Shown here piece after piece: positions 58,424-64,000 of a stretch of DNA of 64,000 bases (positions are counted from its first letter, which is position 1; the number at the start of each line of letters is the position of its first letter). Both the position numbers and the translations under genes were made by a program. Under the pieces are notes generated by a model, which worked only from the letters and a program-made list of their open reading frames with translations, was not told the DNA's origin and searched no databases. The DNA is from Aaosphaeria pasadenensis (taxonomy: Eukaryota; Ascomycota; Dothideomycetes; Pleosporales), in contig JAKLMB010000032.1 in assembly GCA_022813625.1 (NCBI GenBank), forward strand, positions 248,001 through 312,000, in the 5' to 3' direction.

Positions 58424-61400
58424 ATGCCGACCACGACCCCGATCGCCCTCTCTCGCTATCGACCTGCGATCCTAGTTGTCACAGGTGCAGCAGCAGCATA
58501 TACGGCCTACCTCCTTTATAGCAGTGTCCTTGCCCAAGATTCATCGACGACCGATACCTCACTCCATAGGAGCAACGCTATCCGAAGGCCTCCGCAGCGA
58601 CCTAGAAGCGCGCATATTGTCTCACAAATCGAACAAATCGAGGACGAGGGCCAGCCGCTTGGGGCAATTGACTTCTTCGGGGCCCAAATAGAACTCAACA
58701 CACGTCATCTATGCACCCCAGACGACCTGCGCTCGCTCGCCAGCGAACTTCATCCTGAAGCCAGCCGCGAGCAGGTAGAATACCAGATTGAACAGCTCTA
58801 CGATGTTTGCCTGGATCGCATCCTCGGCATTGTATTTCACAATGGTCCCCTTACCACAGCTGATACAGACGCCGTATCTGACGCACTCCTCAACATCGTA
58901 CCCAACGAGCGACTTGTAACGCAGGCACTCGAAAGATACAGTAGTAACGGTGGCGCTGGAAATAGAACTAATAGAAGCGCAATGGACCCATCTGGGTTGG
59001 GCGATCGAGAAAGCTTGCCTGCGACTGAGCTGGAATGGCAGAGCGACGGCCTCTCCGACGATGAGCTTGATGATCATGAGCAGACACTGCAAAGAACGTT
59101 GTACCATATTGCTGAGGACCGCGCAAGGCAGGAAGGAGTCATCCATCGGGGCATAACATGCAACGGATGCGACACGAAACCGATTCGTGGTATCCGATGG
59201 CACTGTGCGAATTGCAATGACTTCGACCTGTGCTCTGACTGCAAAGCGACCAATTCGCACATCAAAACACATATCTTTTACGAGGTCCGGATTCCATTAC
59301 CAAATCTTGGGCTACCGAAGCAGGACGCGATGTACCCCGGGCGGCCGCATTTGATGAGCTTATCTGTGACCTCTGCACTTAAGAAACGTTTAGTTGAACA
59401 AACCGGGAAAGACTATGAGGAAATTGAAGCATTATGGGATACGTTCACTTGTCTGGCAAGCGTAGAATGGGAGGAAGACCCAAACAAGATTGGCTGGGCG
59501 ATTGATCGGCGTGGATTCAATCAGGCCTTCATCCCGCGATACTCCTCTTTCATGTCTGCGCCAAACCTGGTCTACGATCGTATCTTTGCATACTACGATT
59601 CAGATCGCAACGGGCGAATCGGGTTCGAAGAATTCGTGCTGGGACTTGCTGGCCTCCATTCTCGTGACACAACCATCAAATCAAGAATTGTTTTTAATGG
59701 ATACGATATGGATGGCGACGGCTATATATCTCGCAAGGATGTCCTTCGAATTTTCAGAGCTTTCTATGCTATCGAGAGAGAGGCAACCCGTAACTACTTA
59801 TCTGAAAATGCAGAAGAGCTTTCATTATCGGGCGGCTTTGATACAATACACTCGAGCCAGCCACTAGGGTCCGCATTCACTCGCAATGGCATACCGGATC
59901 CACGGCCCCAGCAACGACAGAACAAGGTTCCAGATGATGAAGTTGGGTCTGGGCCAATTCTAGGCGAGGACATGGATGACACTGAAGATCGTGAGGAGAT
60001 TATACGGCTCACAGCTCCAGGCACGAATGTTGGTCGCAGAACAAACGCCAGGGAGGATGAGGCTGTAAGCGAGCGCTGGTTACGACGCCAATTCTACATT
60101 GATGAAGAGGAAGGTTTTCATCGCCCTTCTGGTGTTGGAGAGTCGGACCCGCTCGGTGACGAGGATGAAGCTGAAGAGCCTACCGCATCGCCTACCCCGG
60201 ACCCAGGGCGCACTCTAGGTTCGCGTTCCTCTTCAAGAGTGCGGTTCCAAGATGACGTTGACTTCGAGATTCGCTCAAATGCTTCTACATCCTCTCGCCC
60301 GGTTGGTGAACGCTGGGGTGGATTCGAGATACCCAAACCTGAAAAGGACCTTGGCAAAGACATTCTCTACCAAATCACTCAACAAGGCTTCAACGAACTC
60401 CTTAACCCGCTGTTTCAAGAGAAGGAAGATAACGCATTGGACGCGGTTGCCACACGGCCCAAACGTCGGACATTAGTCACCCAGATTGATCAGGTGACGA
60501 AAGAGTTTCATGAAGAAGATGTCTTGAACAAAGCGATGTACTACCTTGGAGTCTTTAGGTACTCTAAATTCATCTTGATGCGCCTTACAGAAGACCAAGA
60601 TTCTATCGGTCCATTGATAGAAGACCTGATTTCCTTGGATCTGTATCAAGACGAAGTCGAAGAGCACCTCTCAGAGATTATCTTGGATCTAGAGGAGGCT
60701 GTGGTGGAATTTTTCAATAAGCTGCCGGGCACCTATAAGAAAGAGGCAACGCCTTGGGACTTGTGGAAAGCAAAGCTTCTCAGAATGCAGCTCCACCGCG
60801 AGATTGTAGATGCGTTTATTGAGCTAGCAATCGGACAAGGATGGCTGTCATCAACCCCATCATCCCCCGCCGCATCAGTGTGCGCTGAGGTTCACGATCA
60901 TTCTTACCAGTCGGAATCCTTGCCTTACCGGGACCCCACGATGCCCCAGTTTCGACCAAACTCCTTAGAAGATCTGCCAACCACGCAGGCGCCAATGTCG
61001 GGCAGCAGTGATTGTGACGATAGCGTCACAAGCTCTATGTTGGACGTCACACGAGACGAATTTAATGAGGTCACATACATACATTATTCTCACCGCCGCG
61101 GTCCATTCTTCATAATTCCTGCCCCTGGCTTCGAAAATGGATCCTCAAGTGGGGAATCTACGCCCCCTGGTCAGCCGGTGTCTCTTCGCACCGCCGAGGA
61201 TGGATCAGAGTTTATCCAGGTGCACAGTAGTACTGGAGAGGACACACTGATGGATGCCGAAGCTTTCCATAACAGAGAGCAGCCACCACCTCCTGATGAA
61301 CCAACAAACACGGAAGAGGGAACGCCCTTAGACGCCCAATTCGCTGACGAGCCATGCATCTTCTTACTTTCGATCGCACCCGACAATTCCGGACTTATTA

Positions 61401-61663
61401 TCGATATCCGCGCCGCATCACACTGCATGCCGTGGGAACAGGAAAACACACAGAAGCCTTTGGAAAACAAGATCCGTGTCGAGGCGCTCAACGAGGATTC
61501 ACCCCTGCACCTTACCCTACTCGCGAGCATGCAGACGGTTGAGGACGAGATAAATGAGAGGAAGGGTATGGGCTTGCTCAGCTACGAGGAGTTCGAATAC
61601 GTCTTGACCGAGTGTGGAAGCATGCGATTCCTGGAGGCATGGCTGGATTGGGTCAGTTTCTAA
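58424..61663 (+). CDS. Membrane-anchored ZZ-finger and EF-hand protein
   Basis: A single exon of 1079 residues from the ATG at 58424. An N-terminal hydrophobic helix (PAILVVTGAAAAYTAYLLYS, about 14-33) looks like a signal anchor. A ZZ-type zinc finger sits at about 244-290 (ITCNGCDTKPIRGIRWHCAN, then CNDFDLCSDCKATNSHIKTH). Two canonical EF-hands follow: DSDRNGRIGFEEF (about 392-404) and DMDGDGYISRKDV (about 428-440). The rest is acidic and low-complexity with a helical region near 640-810 (EEHLSEIILDLEEAVVEFF) and a C-terminal conserved-looking part. The combination suggests a calcium-responsive membrane scaffold. Which membrane, and whether the helix is cleaved, cannot be told. I do not know a characterised orthologue. 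Confidence 0.8.
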   Translation: MPTTTPIALSRYRPAILVVTGAAAAYTAYLLYSSVLAQDSSTTDTSLHRSNAIRRPPQRPRSAHIVSQIEQIEDEGQPLGAIDFFGAQIELNTRHLCTPDDLRSLASELHPEASREQVEYQIEQLYDVCLDRILGIVFHNGPLTTADTDAVSDALLNIVPNERLVTQALERYSSNGGAGNRTNRSAMDPSGLGDRESLPATELEWQSDGLSDDELDDHEQTLQRTLYHIAEDRARQEGVIHRGITCNGCDTKPIRGIRWHCANCNDFDLCSDCKATNSHIKTHIFYEVRIPLPNLGLPKQDAMYPGRPHLMSLSVTSALKKRLVEQTGKDYEEIEALWDTFTCLASVEWEEDPNKIGWAIDRRGFNQAFIPRYSSFMSAPNLVYDRIFAYYDSDRNGRIGFEEFVLGLAGLHSRDTTIKSRIVFNGYDMDGDGYISRKDVLRIFRAFYAIEREATRNYLSENAEELSLSGGFDTIHSSQPLGSAFTRNGIPDPRPQQRQNKVPDDEVGSGPILGEDMDDTEDREEIIRLTAPGTNVGRRTNAREDEAVSERWLRRQFYIDEEEGFHRPSGVGESDPLGDEDEAEEPTASPTPDPGRTLGSRSSSRVRFQDDVDFEIRSNASTSSRPVGERWGGFEIPKPEKDLGKDILYQITQQGFNELLNPLFQEKEDNALDAVATRPKRRTLVTQIDQVTKEFHEEDVLNKAMYYLGVFRYSKFILMRLTEDQDSIGPLIEDLISLDLYQDEVEEHLSEIILDLEEAVVEFFNKLPGTYKKEATPWDLWKAKLLRMQLHREIVDAFIELAIGQGWLSSTPSSPAASVCAEVHDHSYQSESLPYRDPTMPQFRPNSLEDLPTTQAPMSGSSDCDDSVTSSMLDVTRDEFNEVTYIHYSHRRGPFFIIPAPGFENGSSSGESTPPGQPVSLRTAEDGSEFIQVHSSTGEDTLMDAEAFHNREQPPPPDEPTNTEEGTPLDAQFADEPCIFLLSIAPDNSGLIIDIRAASHCMPWEQENTQKPLENKIRVEALNEDSPLHLTLLASMQTVEDEINERKGMGLLSYEEFEYVLTECGSMRFLEAWLDWVSF

Positions 61664-61923
61664 GGAAGGAGAGAGAGGGGTGAGATTTCAAGGTATGAGA
61701 GACGTCTCTCGGAACCTGTCCATTATTTCTTGTACGAAGGTAGCTTTCTTTTTCTATCTTTTATCACATTGGTAAGGGTGCTTTTGTAGTGCTAGCATGT
61801 AGATGATACCCAGCAGCGAAAGTGCTTATTGCTTTCCCAATCAATTTCGGTCCCACTTTCATGTGCGTTGTCGCCATTCCCTTCAGCTCTCTCTATAGGC
61901 TTCCGCAGCGATAGTTCCAAAGT
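61664..61923. other. Convergent 3' spacer
   Basis: 260 bp between the ends of the ZZ/EF-hand gene (+) and the ABC transporter gene (-), holding both polyadenylation regions. Nothing else recognised. Confidence 0.5.
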
Positions 61924-64000
61924 CTAGTCCTCAACCACTTTACCTTGTAGAAGCCTACTGAAAGGACCCCTCCTGTACCTCAAATCGTCGAACCCACCCT
62001 CCTCGATCACCTTGCCCTTATCCAGCATGATGATGTTCTCAGCAATGGCCATCATCTCCCTCGCATGCGTGATAATTATGACAGTCATGTTCCGTTTCTG
62101 ACGTCTGTACCTGAACTTCTTGGTTCCATTCTGCCATAGAGGCTCCTCGGGTTGTTTCTTTTCCGCGACGAGTCGTTGCACAGTTTCGCGGATGATGTTG
62201 GCGGACTCGCCGTCAAGAGCGCTGGTCGCTTCGTCAAGGATGAGAATGTCTGGATTGCGGATTAGAGCTCGCGCTATGGCAATGCGCTGGGCCAGACCGC
62301 CAGATACGCCGGTGCCGCCTTCACCAACGACAGTCTGGTAGCCGTTGGATAGACTCATTATGAAGTCGTCCACGCCGGCGGCCTGCGCAGCTAAGCGGAC
62401 GTTGTCGTGAGACACAATTGGCGAGGAAGGCGAGAGTCCATACGCGATGTTTTCGGCCACTGTTCCTGGGAATAGGACAGGGGTTTGTGATACTATGGCC
62501 ATATGAGAGCGAAGAGCCGGAGTTTGGAGATCTTTAATATCATGCCCTGATATAGTAATCCGACCTTTGTGAGAATAGGCAGATGCCTCGATTGGATATA
62601 GCTTAAGCAGTAGAGAGGCGATGGTGGACTTTCCAGAACCGGATGGGCCCACTATGGCTGTACAACTGCCTTTTGGAATCTTTAAGCTAACATCTGTCAG
62701 GATTTGTTGGTCCTTGCGCACTGGGTAGCTAAAGTTGACGTTTTGCAAGGTTATGTCTCCAGCGTTGGGGAGCTCGCTGTCACCGTCATGCTCGTGGGAG
62801 TCTTGCGGCAGTCTTGCTAATCGGAGCAACCTTGATGCTGCGTCTTTGGAGACATTGATCTGGGGGATATAGTTGCCAATGTAGTTGACTTGGTTGACAC
62901 TCAGGAGTATGATCGTGAAAGTCTCGATGATATTGGTAATGGTGAACTCTCGTGACGCAAGGACTGTTGATCCGTACCAGAGTAGTAGGCAGGCGACAAA
63001 GTAGGGAGCGGCTAAGTTGAGTCCGAATATAGAACCGATGTAAATTCCGCGCTTGATCCCAGTTTTGAGAGCCATGTTGATGGCCATCCGTGACTTTCTC
63101 TGGAAAATCGTCTCAAGCTGGAGGCAACGCACCGTTCTGATGCTGGTGAAAGTTTCATGCATGACCTGGCCGACCGCCTCACTTGCAGCATTTGTTCGGG
63201 TCTCCCAGCGTCCACTGACAGCGTTGTAGCCTCTCATAATAGCAAATAGGATAGGACCCGTAGCAAGAGCAACTAATGTGATCTTCCAACAAATGATCAA
63301 ACTCCAGATGAGGGCAACACCTACCATCGCAATCATGACTATGACAATGCCGAGGAAACGTCCTGGTAGATTTCGTGCCTCTTCTCCAAGGTGTCCAAGG
63401 CATTCCGATATACTCGCGATACTATTAATTTCATGATCGAAGAACTGTCGCGGTTGTTTCAAGATGCGTCGCATTGCTTCTTCTTTATAGAAGTTGGCCC
63501 ACCGCTGGGCGCAGATGTCGAACAGGAAATGAAAGCTGTAGGCTGCAATACCATCGAGTATGGCGATTCCGAGAATAATTAGAGCGTAACGGAGGGCCAG
63601 CTTTTGTTGATCGGCAGTAGCGTAGAACGTGGAGAGCAGTCTTGCAAAGACAAACGCAAACGAAGGGGTGCAAGCAGCGTGAACCATGGCGCATGAAATT
63701 GCGCAAATGAGCATGATCCGATGCCTGGAATCGAGAGCCGGCCATACAGTCTTCAGAACATGTGATATGGTGAGTGTCGTACTAGGAATGACAACTGTTG
63801 TACTGTCGTTGGACTCGACTGAATCCATACCACTGTCGTTACCCTTGTGTGTTTTGTTGAAAGTTTCCTTCTGTGTCGGAAGTGCCTGAGTGAATGAGAA
63901 CCTGGGATTGGAGACGATCGACAGAGGTCTACTGAAGTGTTTATGCTTGACTCGCAGAGAATCGTTCACTGTGTAAGGGGAAGGCAAGGCTCTAGATACA
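61924..64000 (-). CDS. ABCB-type transporter, C-terminal half (partial; Ste6/MDR-like)
   Basis: The frame is open from the right edge and ends at 61924, so the 5' part lies outside the window; 691 codons are visible. A linker (KHFSRPLSIVSNPRFSFTQA) precedes a six-helix membrane domain (about 85-380) and a nucleotide-binding domain. Walker A is GPSGSGKST, the Q-loop AIVSQTPVLFPG, the signature VSGGLAQRIAIARAL (Leu where LSGGQ has Gln), Walker B ILILDEATSALD and the H-loop IIITHA. A basic insert of about 20 residues (GTKKFRYRRQKR) sits between the D-loop and the H-loop. A linker before a membrane domain means this is the second half of a full-length transporter. The linker and insert recall fungal Ste6-type pheromone exporters, but a multidrug transporter is equally possible. 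Confidence 0.85.
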   Translation of the reverse strand, partial: VSRALPSPYTVNDSLRVKHKHFSRPLSIVSNPRFSFTQALPTQKETFNKTHKGNDSGMDSVESNDSTTVVIPSTTLTISHVLKTVWPALDSRHRIMLICAISCAMVHAACTPSFAFVFARLLSTFYATADQQKLALRYALIILGIAILDGIAAYSFHFLFDICAQRWANFYKEEAMRRILKQPRQFFDHEINSIASISECLGHLGEEARNLPGRFLGIVIVMIAMVGVALIWSLIICWKITLVALATGPILFAIMRGYNAVSGRWETRTNAASEAVGQVMHETFTSIRTVRCLQLETIFQRKSRMAINMALKTGIKRGIYIGSIFGLNLAAPYFVACLLLWYGSTVLASREFTITNIIETFTIILLSVNQVNYIGNYIPQINVSKDAASRLLRLARLPQDSHEHDGDSELPNAGDITLQNVNFSYPVRKDQQILTDVSLKIPKGSCTAIVGPSGSGKSTIASLLLKLYPIEASAYSHKGRITISGHDIKDLQTPALRSHMAIVSQTPVLFPGTVAENIAYGLSPSSPIVSHDNVRLAAQAAGVDDFIMSLSNGYQTVVGEGGTGVSGGLAQRIAIARALIRNPDILILDEATSALDGESANIIRETVQRLVAEKKQPEEPLWQNGTKKFRYRRQKRNMTVIIITHAREMMAIAENIIMLDKGKVIEEGGFDDLRYRRGPFSRLLQGKVVED

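Noticed and set aside
1..64000. tRNA genes (search for GGTTCRANNCC B-box on both strands by eye)
   Set aside because: All GTTCGA-type hits lie in coding exons or introns without an A-box or cloverleaf.

Overview
The window is nuclear DNA from a filamentous ascomycete (Pezizomycotina). The evidence is short introns (mostly 47-90 bp) with GTRNGT donors, intron-poor genes on both strands, and fungal-specific families: an AA9 lytic polysaccharide monooxygenase (LPMO), an UMTA/LaeA-type methyltransferase, a DUF6604 protein, an Atg28-like protein and a fungal 7TM receptor. I cannot place it below subphylum. I see no tRNA, rRNA, intact transposon or clustered secondary-metabolite backbone gene. The 10-N run at 39927-39936 marks a scaffold gap inside a microsatellite.

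Layout. 1-6.4 kb: a two-exon ankyrin-repeat protein (+) and a five-exon Mtr-like amino acid permease (-), convergent. 6.4-12.8 kb: a 969-aa DUF6604 protein (+) and a five-exon OSCA/CSC1-type membrane channel (-), convergent. 13.8-20 kb, all on -: an UMTA-type methyltransferase, an AA9 LPMO with a CreA-like palindrome and TATA box upstream, the kinetochore subunit Nnf1, and a 7TM receptor. 20-25 kb: gene-free DNA upstream of the receptor. 25-30 kb: Yta7/ATAD2-type chromatin AAA ATPase (-). 32-38.2 kb: three mitochondrial genes in a row, namely a two-helix membrane protein, PDX1 (E3-binding protein) and the Ca-binding aspartate/glutamate carrier; the first two share a 275-bp divergent promoter. 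38.2-43.9 kb: gene-free DNA with the (TACC)n tract, upstream of a C2H2 zinc-finger factor (43.9-45.8 kb). 47.9-51.3 kb: ribosomal protein uS5 (RPS2) and an Atg28-like coiled-coil protein. 51.8-57.7 kb: an alpha/beta hydrolase, an amidase-signature protein and a short-chain dehydrogenase. 58.4-64 kb: a membrane-anchored ZZ/EF-hand protein and the C-terminal half of an ABCB transporter running off the right edge.

The best leads are: (1) an amidase whose catalytic Lys position holds Gln, with a decayed tandem copy of its last exon just downstream; (2) an AA9 LPMO whose copper-binding His is preceded by an apparent propeptide ending Pro-Arg, not directly by a signal-peptidase site; (3) a 9-mer, TACGGAGTA, recurring only between genes; (4) two gene-free blocks of about 5 kb, each upstream of a regulatory gene. 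I found no clearly new multi-gene system. Intron-exon joins were worked out by hand from reading frame and splice signals and need RNA evidence.
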